In this document: positions 24,256 to 31,880 of the stretch, piece after piece
Numbering within the stretch: the stretch's first letter is position 1
Layout: every line of letters begins with the position of its first letter
DNA from: Sorangium cellulosum
Lineage (GTDB): Bacteria > Myxococcota_A > Polyangia > Polyangiales > Polyangiaceae
NCBI RefSeq assembly: GCF_004135735.1
Contig: NZ_CP012670.1
Coordinates: 3,741,501-3,805,500 of the forward strand
DNA: 64,000 nucleotides
Direction of reading: 5' to 3'
Position numbers and translations under genes: made by a program
The notes under the pieces: model-generated
Told to the model about the DNA's origin: nothing
The model's input: the letters and a program-made list of their open reading frames with translations, nothing else
Databases searched by the model: none

Positions 24256-24642
24256 GTGCAACGGCGCAAACAGATCCTGATCGTCGACGACGATCAGGAG
24301 ATCCGGGAGATGCTCGAGATCACGCTCGCCGAGGAGGGCTACGACGTCATCTCGGCGGGCGACGGCGAGGCCGCGCTGGCGCTGCTGAAGCGCAACAGGC
24401 CGCACCTGATCCTGCTCGACATGCGCATGCCGGTGATGGACGGCTGGGGGTTCGCGCGCGCCTACGCGTCGTGCCCCGGCCCGCGGGCGCCGATCCTCGT
24501 CATGACCGCGGCCGTGGACGCCGGCACCTGGGCCCGCGAGGTCGGCGCGTGCGCGTCGGTCGCGAAGCCGTTCGACCTGAACCGCCTGCTCGACTCGATC
24601 GCGGTGCACGCGGGCGCAGCGCCGGCGGCGAGCACGGCGTGA
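24256..24642 (+). CDS. Single-domain response regulator
   Basis: GTG 24256 follows GAAAGGAG with four bases between, which decides this start over upstream in-frame codons. The 128-residue receiver has the acidic triad (ILIVDDDQEIREML), the phospho-acceptor in LILLDMRMPVMDG, the conserved Thr in LVMTAAVD and Lys in VAKPFDLNRLL. There is no output domain, so it acts through protein contacts like CheY. No histidine kinase is adjacent; the kinase-less GAF/PAS protein (19783) is on the same strand. Confidence 0.88.
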   Translation: MQRRKQILIVDDDQEIREMLEITLAEEGYDVISAGDGEAALALLKRNRPHLILLDMRMPVMDGWGFARAYASCPGPRAPILVMTAAVDAGTWAREVGACASVAKPFDLNRLLDSIAVHAGAAPAASTA

Positions 24643-24750
24643 ACGGGCTGGAAGCCGGGCGCGGGGGCCGCGTGAGCGGCTCGAGGCGGGGAGCGAAGGC
24701 CGCGTGAGCGGCCCAGGCCGGGGCGAGGCGCCCCGGCCCGGGCGGCGCGG

Positions 24751-24790
24751 CGGCGGCGGATCAGCCGCCGGCGGCGGATCAGCCGCCGGC
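24751..24790. repeat. Duplicated palindrome at a gene end (possible terminator)
   Basis: GGCGGCGGATCAGCCGCC, an almost perfect palindrome, is present twice in tandem with an 18-bp period. The second copy contains the stop codon of the minus-strand gene (TCA at 24779-24781). It lies between the convergent response regulator and membrane protein genes, so stem-loops could form in both transcripts. There is no T-tract, so it would not be a standard intrinsic terminator. Confidence 0.5.
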
Positions 24791-25708
24791 GGCGCGGCGC
24801 ATCGCGCACATGAGGTCGCCGCGGCAGGGATCGGCGGGGGCGCGGCGCTCGCCGGCGCCCGGGGCGTCCGGCGCCGCGGTCCCGGGCCGGTCGCGCTGCG
24901 ACGCAGCGGCGGGCGCGCGCTGCGAGGCGGGGGCGCCGGCAGGCCGCGAGGCGGCGGCGTGCGTGCGCTGCGAGGCGGGCGCGCCGGCGGACCGCGAGGG
25001 CGCGGCCGGGGCGCTCCGCGAGGCGACAGCGCCGGGCTCGTCCCCGGGGGCGGTGCGCTCCGGGGACGCCTCGACCCGCGCGCTCGCGGGCGCAGGCGCC
25101 GCGAGGGCGAGCTCCGCGGGCACGGGCTCCGCGGGCACAGCCGCGGCGGGCGCGCGCTCGGCAGGCGCCCGCTCGGCGGGCACGGACGCGGGCGTCGTGT
25201 CGAGGTGCGGCGAGCGCGCCTCGACGGAGCGCGCCGCGGCCGCGCGGTCCGCCGTCGCGGGCGGCCCCGAGGTGGCGCGCGGCGCCGAGAAGCCCACGGC
25301 GAGGGCCGCGGCCATCGCCGCCGTCGCTGCCGCGAGCAGGGCGGCGCGGGCGCGCCACCCACGCCGCGGCGCCCCGGACGACGGCGCCGCCGGAGCGTCG
25401 GCGGGAGCCGGCGTCGCGGGCGGAGCCGGCGCGCCGAGGGCGGACGGATCGCCGAAGGGGTAGATCGGCAGGACATCGAGGACGTGGCCGCGTGGGCTCC
25501 GGCCCCCGACGCCCAGCGCTGCGAGGTCGATCAGCCCCGAGGCCGCGGCGGGATCGTCGCCGGCGGAGGCCGCCGCGGGCGAGGTCGTGGCTGGGGTCTC
25601 CGCGTCGCCCGGCGCGTCCAGCGAGAACGCGACCGAGGTGTCCTCTCGTGGGTCGGGGGCCGCGGATCGGTGTTCGTTCCTTCCGTCGTGCTGCTGCGTG
25701 ATCTTCAT
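24779..25708 (-). CDS. Single-pass membrane protein with Ala/Pro-rich extracytoplasmic region
   Basis: ATG 25708 (MKITQQHDGRNEHRSAAP) gives 309 residues. A roughly 110-residue cytoplasmic part (DDPAAASGLIDLAALGVGG, HVLDVLPIYPFGDPSALG) is followed by Arg residues and one membrane helix (RAALLAAATAAMAAALAVGF, about 150-170). After it come imperfect Ala/Pro repeats (PAERAPAERAPAAAVPAEPV; GAPASQR twice) and a short conserved-looking end, DPCRGDLMCAMRRAAGG, with two cysteines. This architecture (N-terminal motif, helix, disordered spacer, Cys-motif end) is common in Polyangiaceae and resembles anti-sigma or TonB-like spacers, but I cannot name a family. Confidence 0.6.
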   Translation of the reverse strand: MKITQQHDGRNEHRSAAPDPREDTSVAFSLDAPGDAETPATTSPAAASAGDDPAAASGLIDLAALGVGGRSPRGHVLDVLPIYPFGDPSALGAPAPPATPAPADAPAAPSSGAPRRGWRARAALLAAATAAMAAALAVGFSAPRATSGPPATADRAAAARSVEARSPHLDTTPASVPAERAPAERAPAAAVPAEPVPAELALAAPAPASARVEASPERTAPGDEPGAVASRSAPAAPSRSAGAPASQRTHAAASRPAGAPASQRAPAAASQRDRPGTAAPDAPGAGERRAPADPCRGDLMCAMRRAAGG

Positions 25709-26160
25709 GGTGTGCTGTGCTTCAGCCGTATCGGTCGAGCGCTGGAGTCGTGCCCTCCAGCGAGCCGGTCGGCGTGTCCTTTCATGATTTGGACAGGCGC
25801 GCGCGCTCGTGCTTGGGGCGCCGGCGCGCGCGCAGCGCGGGATCCGGCGCGCCCCGATGCGGCCACGCTCCGCGTGATCGTGCGCCGTCGCGCGCGGCCT
25901 TCGCGCTCTCCGCGCGCGGGTGCGCGGCGGCGGACGCGCCCGTAGCGGACGTCGGGGTGCGCCTGAGGCGGCGCCGCCGGCGACGTTCGCGAGCTTGCGA
26001 GGGGGCGTGATACGCCCATATTCTGCGTCGCTCGGATCGCCGAGGGCGTGAGGTCGGCGGGGCTCAGGACCGCGTGCGCTCGGGGAAGTTGGCTGCGATC
26101 GGGGCGTTCCTCGTCGAACAGAAGTTCCCACGCAAACGCGAATCGGATACTTGAGGTGAA
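25709..26160. other. Divergent intergenic region
   Basis: 452 bp between the membrane protein (minus) and the lipoprotein (plus). No gene is seen. A/T-richer patches suited to promoters occur near 25725-25795 (TTTCATGATTTGGACA) and near 26010-26030 (GATACGCCCATATTCTGC). GAGGTG just upstream of 26161 is the ribosome-binding site for the lipoprotein. No operator-like palindrome stands out. Confidence 0.4.
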
Positions 26161-26598
26161 ATGAAACCTGCACGGCTCTTCACGGTTCTGGGGGCGCTCG
26201 TGTTCCCCCTCGCGGTCGCTCTCGTCAGCAACGGATGCAAGAAGGAGGAGGAGGAGCCGCCGCCTGTGCCCGTGGCGCCGGCCCCGACGCCGACCCCGAC
26301 CCCGACGCCCACCACGCAGATCGTGCCCGAGGAGGACGCCGGGGCGGATGCGGCGGACGACGCGGACGCGGACGCTGGAAAGAAGGTGGTCAAGGGGGTC
26401 GGCGATCCCACCGGGATCCGCAAGTGCTGCGCGGCGCTGCGCCAGAACGCGAAGTCGGCGCCGCCCGAGCAGCAGGGCGCCTACCTCGCGGCGGCCTCGG
26501 CGTGCGACGGCCTGGCGAACTCGCCGCAGGGCCGGCAGGCGCTCTCGACCCTGCGCGGCCTCCTGCTCGGCGCGCAGATGCCGGCCTCCTGCCAGTAA
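26161..26598 (+). CDS. Small lipoprotein with Pro/Thr and acidic linker
   Basis: A 145-residue lipoprotein with a good ribosome-binding site (GAGGTG). The signal peptide ends VSNGC (Cys26), followed by KKEEEEPPP, a PTPTPTPTPT spacer and an acidic run (EEDAGADAADDADADAG). The C-terminal globular part (IRKCCAALRQNAKSAPPEQQ, YLAAASACDGLANSPQG, MPASCQ) has four Cys and helical periodicity; similar small outer-membrane lipoproteins occur in myxobacteria without known function. Confidence 0.7.
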   Translation: MKPARLFTVLGALVFPLAVALVSNGCKKEEEEPPPVPVAPAPTPTPTPTPTTQIVPEEDAGADAADDADADAGKKVVKGVGDPTGIRKCCAALRQNAKSAPPEQQGAYLAAASACDGLANSPQGRQALSTLRGLLLGAQMPASCQ

Positions 26599-26661
26599 CG
26601 GGCTGGGCAGGACATCGGGGGGGCTGCACTCCGGGGGCTCGCCGGAGGGGCTGAAGTGCAG

Positions 26662-26683
26662 GCGAGCCCCGGAACGGGCTCGC
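26662..26683. terminator. GC-rich hairpin between convergent genes
   Basis: GCGAGCCC (26662-26669) pairs perfectly with GGGCTCGC (26676-26683) around a six-base loop. Further CTCCGGGG/CCCCGGAG pairings flank it (26627-26710). It lies between the 3' ends of the lipoprotein (plus) and the L,D-transpeptidase (minus), as expected for a bidirectional terminator, but lacks a T-tract. Confidence 0.5.
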
Positions 26684-26894
26684 CGGAACGCAAGCCCCGG
26701 AGGTGAGCCCCCGGCGTGCAGCACCACCCAGCAGCGGGAGCGCGGGCGGCGCGGGCCTTTTGCCGGAGATTCCGGTGGAGGGCTCGGGTCGCCCGGCTGC
26801 TGGACGGACGGTCGCCCGGCCGCGGGGACGCGGCGGGCCGCCGGGATGGGGGAGATCGCTGCGCCGTGCGCGGATCCGCCGTGCGCGCAGCGGA

Positions 26895-28826
26895 TCAGCC
26901 GTGCACGTAGACGAGCGTGCCGCCGCCCTCGATGTTGACGGCGCCGTGCCACTCGGGCGGGACGGCGGGCTCGGTCCACTCGAAGAGCCAGGCCGCGTCG
27001 GCGGGCGCCAGGTTGATGCAGCCGTGGCTGCGCGCCTTGCCGAACTCGTCGTGCCAGTACGCGCCGTGCAGCGCGTAGCCGCCGCGGAAGTACTGCGTAT
27101 AGGGCACGTCACGCAGATCGAACGCCTCGGACGCCTCGTCGTCGCCGTCCATCGTGGTCGAGACGTGCTTCGCGTGGATGTAGAACGAGCCGCGGATCGT
27201 GGCGTCGGTCTCCGCGGGATCGGCCATGCCGCTGCGGCCGCTGGAGATGAGCGCCGCGAACACGGGGCGCGTGCCCTCGTAGGCGACGAGCATCTGGCGC
27301 TCGATCGAGACGTCGATCCACTTCTTGCCGGCCCGCGCGAACCCCTGGGGATCCTTGCGCAGCTCGGCGATGACGAGGTGGGCGCCGGCGAGCCACGCGC
27401 CGTCGGTCGTCTCGACCATCCCCTTCACGCCGCCGCGCGTGCGGCCGGTGAGCACCCAGCCCGAGCGAAACGGCGCGAGCCCCGCGCGGACGAGCGCGCG
27501 GGTGGACGCCGAGGGGCGGTGCAGGGTCGTGCCGTGGACGCGGACGAAGGCGGGGGCGCCCCGGAGGGCCGGGTCGATCCTGGCGTCGGTGCCCGGCGGC
27601 GGGGGCGGGAGCTCGTCGTCGGGGAGCTCGGCGATGGAGAAGCCTTCGGCGTCGGTCGCGGCAGCGGCCCGGGACGTGGGGGACGTGGCCGGGGGGGCGG
27701 CGCCGGGGGGAGAGGCGGCGTCGGCCGGAGATGCCGTGTCGGTCGCGGGCGCGGCGTCCGACGAGGGGCTCTCCGGGAGCTCGGTGTCGAGGGGGTCGAG
27801 ATCCTTGATGACGAGGCCGCGGAGCGCGCTGATGCGCGCCGGGCGGGTGCGGTCGAGCGGGATGAGGTCGAGCTCGGTCGTGAGGCCGAAGCGGCGGTTC
27901 GTCCACGAGAAGGTGGTGATGAGGCCGAACGCGGACTTCTCCTTGGCGCGGCCGGTGTGCACGGAGTAGTGGAGCTTCTTCTCGGCGCCGTACGGCTTGG
28001 GGAGGTCCCGGCCGCCGAGCAGGAAGCCCGGCACGGGATCGAGCGGCAGCGATGAGGGGGAGGCCGCGGCGCGGGCGAGGTGGACGGCGAGCTTCGGGCC
28101 CTCGACGCGCCGCTGGTCCTCGGCGGTCGGGAGCCGGAAGTAGAGGTGGGGCGGCGGCGTGCGCGACATGACGTAGTGGTACGGCACGGGCGCGCCGCGG
28201 CGCGGGCCGCGCATGGCGGCGGCGACCACCGGATGATCGAGCTCGAGCGAGGCGCCCTTGCCGACGCAGACGTACCCGCGCGGCGCGATCCGGTACCAGC
28301 CGCCGGCGCAGCCCTTGGTGCCCGCCGAGACCTCGGCGCGATCGACGACCGCGCCGGCGCGCAGGTAGCCGAGCTTCGTCGAGCGATCGTCGGGGGCGAC
28401 GTAGATCCAGGTGCGCATCGCGATGCTCGCGATCTTCGCGCCCTGGCCCGGGAGCGTGGCTTCCCTGGAGACGGCCGAGGTGGAGCCGGGGGCGAGGGCC
28501 GCGAGGGCGGCGGCGGGCGCGAGCGGCGCGGCGGAAGGCGAGGCGGCGAGGGGAGCGGGCGCGCCGAGGAGATCCGGCGAGGCCGCGGCGAGGGCGGCCG
28601 GGGCCGCGGGGGCGACGGGCGGAACGAGCAGCGGGGCCGGGGTGGGGCGGCGATCGTCGGTCGCCCTGCCGGGGGGGTCCTGCGCGGGGGAGCAGGAGGC
28701 GGCGGAGGCGGCGGCGAGCAGCGCGACGATGAAGGGGAGCTGCGCGCGGGAGAGCCGCGCGGGCAGAGTCCGCGCGGGGAGCAGCGACGCGGAGGAGGCG
28801 GCAAGGGCGCGAGCGGGGGAAAGCAT
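26895..28826 (-). CDS. L,D-transpeptidase (YkuD domain) lipoprotein
   Basis: A 643-residue exported protein. The N-terminus has a hydrophobic segment ending SAASC (Cys45), so it is probably a lipoprotein. A long Ala/Pro linker follows, then an SH3-like block (TWIYVAPDDRSTKLGYLRAG ... GYVCVGKG) and a C-terminal YkuD domain with KWIDVSIERQMLVAYEGTRP, HGAYWHDEFG and the catalytic SHGCINL (Cys603). It would make 3-3 cross-links in peptidoglycan or attach proteins to it, in the periplasm. A middle Ala/Thr/Asp-rich segment (PSSDAAPATDTASPADAASP) interrupts the protein. It is larger than typical 300-500-residue family members because of these linkers. Confidence 0.85.
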   Translation of the reverse strand: MLSPARALAASSASLLPARTLPARLSRAQLPFIVALLAAASAASCSPAQDPPGRATDDRRPTPAPLLVPPVAPAAPAALAAASPDLLGAPAPLAASPSAAPLAPAAALAALAPGSTSAVSREATLPGQGAKIASIAMRTWIYVAPDDRSTKLGYLRAGAVVDRAEVSAGTKGCAGGWYRIAPRGYVCVGKGASLELDHPVVAAAMRGPRRGAPVPYHYVMSRTPPPHLYFRLPTAEDQRRVEGPKLAVHLARAAASPSSLPLDPVPGFLLGGRDLPKPYGAEKKLHYSVHTGRAKEKSAFGLITTFSWTNRRFGLTTELDLIPLDRTRPARISALRGLVIKDLDPLDTELPESPSSDAAPATDTASPADAASPPGAAPPATSPTSRAAAATDAEGFSIAELPDDELPPPPPGTDARIDPALRGAPAFVRVHGTTLHRPSASTRALVRAGLAPFRSGWVLTGRTRGGVKGMVETTDGAWLAGAHLVIAELRKDPQGFARAGKKWIDVSIERQMLVAYEGTRPVFAALISSGRSGMADPAETDATIRGSFYIHAKHVSTTMDGDDEASEAFDLRDVPYTQYFRGGYALHGAYWHDEFGKARSHGCINLAPADAAWLFEWTEPAVPPEWHGAVNIEGGGTLVYVHG

Positions 28827-29090
28827 CGAAGCGGGAAGCGGAGCCGGAGGGCGAAGGGCGGAGGCGAAGCGCCCACGGCCGCCGGCGCAAGGGCGCGCGG
28901 CGGGCCGGGGAGCCGGGCCGCGCGGTCGAGGTGTACGCCCAAGGCAGGTCGCGATGCAATCTCCTGCCAGCGCGGCGGGGCGGCGCTGCGTGACAAGGCG
29001 GCGGGGCGGCGTTGCGTGGCAGCGCGGCCGCGACGCTGCGGAGGCAGGAGGAGCCGGGCGAGGAGGGGCCGGGAGACGGGAGGAGGCGCG
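28827..29090. other. Intergenic region with short direct repeats
   Basis: 264 bp upstream of the L,D-transpeptidase. A doublet of GGCGGGGCGGCG(C/T)TGCGTG(A/G)CA lies at about 28975-29023. No gene or clear promoter is seen. Confidence 0.4.
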
Positions 29091-29843
29091 CTAGCGCTTG
29101 ACCTTCTTCGCGAGGAGATCGCCGAGCGTGCCGAAATTGCGCGGGGCGGGCGCGGCGGCCTTCTTGTCGTTGCCGCCGGAGCGCTCGCCCTTGGCGTACG
29201 ACTCGAACTGGCCGCGCTCCTCGTCGGCGCGGAGGGCCGCGATGGACAGGCGGATCTTGCCGGTCTCGTCCACGCTGAGGATCTTGGCCTCGACCTCCTG
29301 CCCCACGGTGAAGTGCTTCTTCAGGTCGGCCGCGCGAGGCGTCGCCGTCTCGGCGGTCGGGACCAGCCCGCGACCCGAGCGGCCCGAGGTGCCGGCGATC
29401 TGGACGAAGACGCCGTAGCGCTCGATGCCCGTCACCTTGCCCTTCACCCGCGCGCCCTCGACGAGCAGCGGCGCGCCGCCCGCACCGGTCGCCGAGATGG
29501 AGAGCGGGGACGCGTCGCCGTCGTCGCCCGCGCGCACCACGACCGGCGTGAGGCGCACCTGGCCCGTGCCCGCGTCGACGCCCGAGACCACCGCCGAGAC
29601 GCGCGAGCCGACCGCGACCCGGAGCTTGCCCTCGCCGTCGCTGAGGGCCACGCGCTCGAACATGCCCTCCTGCTTGCCGCCGAGATCCGCGAAGACGGCC
29701 TCGCGGGCGATGGCGACCACCGTCACCTCGACGGTCTCTCCCGTGTGGTACTGCCGGCGGCGCTTGTTGCCAGCCCCCTCGGACTGCTCGAACAGCGACG
29801 CAAACGATTCCTTGGACGTGGCGGCGGGGCGCGTTGGCGACAT
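29091..29843 (-). CDS. S1 RNA-binding domain protein (two S1 repeats)
   Basis: A 250-residue cytoplasmic protein with two S1/OB folds. The first is YHTGETVEVTVVAIAREAVF through GMFERV (about 32-100); the second is VEGARVKGKVTGIERYGVFV through QEVEAKILSVDETGKIRLSI (about 130-205). It ends in a Lys/Arg-rich tail (GDLLAKKVKR). The family includes general RNA-binding and ribosome-associated proteins. The order S1-S1 with a basic tail resembles the RpsA-like small proteins of Deltaproteobacteria. It is followed by a roughly 700-bp G-rich intergenic region. Confidence 0.8.
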   Translation of the reverse strand: MSPTRPAATSKESFASLFEQSEGAGNKRRRQYHTGETVEVTVVAIAREAVFADLGGKQEGMFERVALSDGEGKLRVAVGSRVSAVVSGVDAGTGQVRLTPVVVRAGDDGDASPLSISATGAGGAPLLVEGARVKGKVTGIERYGVFVQIAGTSGRSGRGLVPTAETATPRAADLKKHFTVGQEVEAKILSVDETGKIRLSIAALRADEERGQFESYAKGERSGGNDKKAAAPAPRNFGTLGDLLAKKVKR

Positions 29844-29948
29844 GGCGGGACCTCATAGCGCGTGACGAGGGCGTGAGGAAGGAGACGGTGAGGGGGAAGA
29901 GAGGGGGCGGACGGAAAGGCGGGAAGGGGCGGCGGGGGATGGGGGGCC

Positions 29949-30006
29949 GGGAGGGGTAGGGCGGGCGGGGAGGAGTAGGGCGGGCGGGGAGGGGTAGGGC
30001 GGGCAG
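29949..30006. repeat. 19-bp G-rich tandem repeat, three copies
   Basis: The unit GGGAGGGGTAGGGCGGGCG recurs three times with one or two changes. Several runs of three or four G separated by one to three bases make it a strong candidate for G-quadruplex formation on the plus strand. It lies upstream of the minus-strand S1 gene, so the C-rich strand is the coding sense for that promoter. Confidence 0.75.
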
Positions 30007-30149
30007 CGCAGGGGAGGAGGCAAGGGGGAGGGGGTCGCATGGAGGGGGCGGGGGGCGCACCTGGTCTTCGAGGCCGGTGTGACCTGCCGGTGTGACCTGC
30101 AGGAGGGAGGCTCCGGTCCAGAGCGCGGGGCCAGGATCGCCGCCGGCTC

Positions 30150-30330
30150 GTCGTATCCCCACGAGGCCAGCGCCGCCCGGCGCAGCGTGCGCGCGCGGGC
30201 GAGCTGGGCATCGAGGCGTGGGCATCGAGGCGCTCTCGCCGGAGCTCGGCGATGATCCCGGAGAGCTCGCGGACGGCGAGGTCCGCAATAGCCGCCATCA
30301 CATCCATCAGCTCACCGAGGGGGAACCCTG
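30150..30330 (-). pseudogene. Decayed C-terminal fragment homologous to the protein at 39625-40590 (copy 1)
   Basis: The minus strand encodes IADLAVRELSGIIAELRRER followed by a broken RLDAHAS..., matching DLAVRELSGIIAELRRERLD near the C-terminus of the protein at 39625. A 12-base internal duplication (GCATCGAGGCGTGGGCATCGAGG) breaks the frame here. The upstream part of the gene is missing, so it is a remnant carried with the duplication unit. Confidence 0.65.
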
Positions 30331-30546
30331 CAGCGCTCGCTCCCTCCCGTCGAGCGACCGAGCTTGGGGCGGCCGACAACGATTCTCACACCATCGGTTC
30401 CAGTCGCCCGTAAGTGTTTGTTGTTTGATGAGGCATTACGAGCACAGCTCGACGATCGCAGCCCGTTTTGCCGGTTCTCGAATTCGCATCTTCGCGTCGA
30501 TGGATGGTGGCCCATGCTGCGATGATGGATTAGCGTCGCATCACCG

Positions 30547-31530
30547 ATGCACAACCGCTCTGACCAGTTCGCGAAGAGCTTGCTGCGCGACGGGCTGAGC
30601 CTCGTCTCGGCGGCGGAGACCGAGGTCGAGGTCCTGGCGGCGACCCAGAAGATCGATGTCTACAGCGTGCCTGATCCCGCACGGGAGGCCGAGCGCGCCA
30701 GGATGGGCCTGCTCGGCGATCTCTCGACGGAGCCGAGCCTGTTCGAGCCGTTCCATGGCACGCCGAGCCTTCGTCTGGTCCGGCGGTGCCTGCGCAAGCA
30801 GCTCACGTGGCACCACGAGCTGGAACGCCGCGCCCGCGCCGCGGCCGGGGCCATCGCGCCGGACGAGGACGCCGACGCGCCGCCGCAGCCGGCGGTGGAC
30901 TTCCCTGCGCTGGTGGTGATCAGCCCGGGGCGTCCCGAGATGGTGCTCGACGCCTACCGCTGCGAACCGGCGCAAGCGGGCGTCTACCACGCCGTGCCCG
31001 GCCTGGTGATGCGGGTGGTGGTGCTCGCGGAGCTGCCCCGGACGCGTGGGACGCTGCTGCTGCGGCTGCTCGGCACAGGCCGCCTCCTGCGCGAGGCGCT
31101 GGCCGATCTGGCGCTGCTGCCGGAGGACGCCTGGGAGAAGAGCATCGCCAAGCCGCTGCTGGTACACTTCCGGCTCGGGATCCAGGAGCCGAACGACGAG
31201 GAGGACGAGGTGAGCGCAGAGATCCGGGCATGGTTCGAGGAGTACGAGCAGAAGCTTCGGGCCGAGGCGCGGAGGGAAGGCCGCAGGGAAGGCCACCGGG
31301 AAGGCCTCAAGGAAGGCCACCAGGAAGGCCGCAGGGAAGGCCTCAACGAGGGGCGCGCCGAAGAGGCGGCGCGTGCCGTGCTGACCGCGCTCCGGGTCCG
31401 CGGCATCGCCGTGCCGGACGCCGCGCGGGAGCGCATCCTGGCCGAGAAGGATCCGGAGAAGCTGGAGCGGTGGCATGAGCGGGCCATCACCGCCGCGTCG
31501 CTCGCCGAGGTGCTCGACGAGCCGAGCTGA
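30547..31530 (+). CDS. Rpn-like (PD-(D/E)XK nuclease-like) protein, copy 1
   Basis: A 327-residue protein from ATG 30547. The N-terminal half (MHNRSDQFAKSLLRDGLSLV, TEVEVLAATQKIDVYSVPDP) resembles the Rpn/YhgA-like nuclease-fold proteins that are highly multiplied in some genomes; acidic residues in EVEV and KIDVY could be active-site remnants, but the match is only by eye. The middle is alpha/beta (LLLRLLGTGRLLREALADLA, WEKSIAKPLLVHFRLGI). The tail is a coiled coil of (R/K)EG(R/H/L) tetrads, seven units here against four in copy 2. Apart from this it is identical to the protein at 32101. The function is unproven; related proteins promote recombination. Confidence 0.6.
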   Translation: MHNRSDQFAKSLLRDGLSLVSAAETEVEVLAATQKIDVYSVPDPAREAERARMGLLGDLSTEPSLFEPFHGTPSLRLVRRCLRKQLTWHHELERRARAAAGAIAPDEDADAPPQPAVDFPALVVISPGRPEMVLDAYRCEPAQAGVYHAVPGLVMRVVVLAELPRTRGTLLLRLLGTGRLLREALADLALLPEDAWEKSIAKPLLVHFRLGIQEPNDEEDEVSAEIRAWFEEYEQKLRAEARREGRREGHREGLKEGHQEGRREGLNEGRAEEAARAVLTALRVRGIAVPDAARERILAEKDPEKLERWHERAITAASLAEVLDEPS

Positions 31531-31563
31531 GCGAGGCCGGCAGAGGACGGCCTGCCCAGCTCG

Positions 31564-31655
31564 TCACCGGCCCTTCGCGCCGGTGTCGGCCTCCAGGCAC
31601 GCCTCCAGCGTGTCGCAGATCCTCGACAGCTCCTCGCTCGTGTGCGCCGCGAAGC
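31564..31655 (-). pseudogene. Fragment of the MocR gene 3' end (duplication junction)
   Basis: Identical by eye to 33082-33173, the last 30 codons of the MocR regulator (FAAHTSEELSRICDTLEACL ... GAKGR). The match ends abruptly at 31655 with the duplication. It marks the point where the tandem duplication broke the original MocR neighbourhood. Confidence 0.85.
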
Positions 31656-31710
31656 TAGAGCCCGAGCGGAACTTCGTCGGCCACCACTTCTGGACAAGGC
31701 GCCGCAGTGT
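31656..31710. other. Junction spacer between duplication copies
   Basis: 55 bp unique to the junction, between the truncated MocR fragment and copy 2. It reads CTAGAGCCCGAGCGGAACTT and onward, with no repeat or site I recognise; it may be left from the deletion or insertion that formed the duplication. Confidence 0.4.
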
Positions 31711-31880
31711 CGTCGTATCCCCACGAGGCCAGCACCGCCCGGCGCAGCGTGCGCGCGCGGGCGAGCTGGGCATCGAGGCGCTCTCGCCGGAGCTCCGCGA
31801 TGGTCCCGGAGAGCTCGCGGACGGCGAGGTGAGCAATCGCCGCCGTCGCATCCATCAGCTCACCGAGGGGGACCATGCAG
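31709..31880 (-). pseudogene. Decayed C-terminal fragment homologous to the protein at 39625-40590 (copy 2)
   Basis: The minus strand reads IAHLAVRELSGTIAELRRER, LDAQLARARTLRRAVLASWG, then YDD, homologous to the C-terminus at 39625 (LAVRELSGIIAELRRERLDD ... RKAVLAPWG). This copy keeps one frame and could be translated as a short peptide from ATG near 31855 (MDATAAIAHLAVRELSG), but the upstream gene is gone. Confidence 0.6.

Larger units (their letters stand above)
29844..30546. other. Gene-poor stretch: G-rich repeats plus duplication remnant
   Basis: 703 bp without an intact gene. 29880-30060 is extremely G-rich on the plus strand and contains a 19-bp tandem repeat. 30149-30546 is the 5' part of copy 1 of the 1.5-kb tandem duplication and includes a decayed minus-strand gene fragment. 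The last 130 bp are A/T-richer and probably hold the promoter of the Rpn-like gene. Confidence 0.5.
30149..31655. repeat. 1.5-kb tandem duplication, copy 1
   Basis: Copy 1 of a tandem duplication (copy 2 at 31711-33173). The unit contains a minus-strand gene fragment, an upstream region, the Rpn-like gene and the last codons of the neighbouring MocR gene. From 30541 onward the two copies look identical except for a 36-bp indel; before 30541 they differ by roughly 15 percent. It ends at GTGTGCGCCGCGAAGC (31655), inside MocR coding sequence. Confidence 0.9.
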
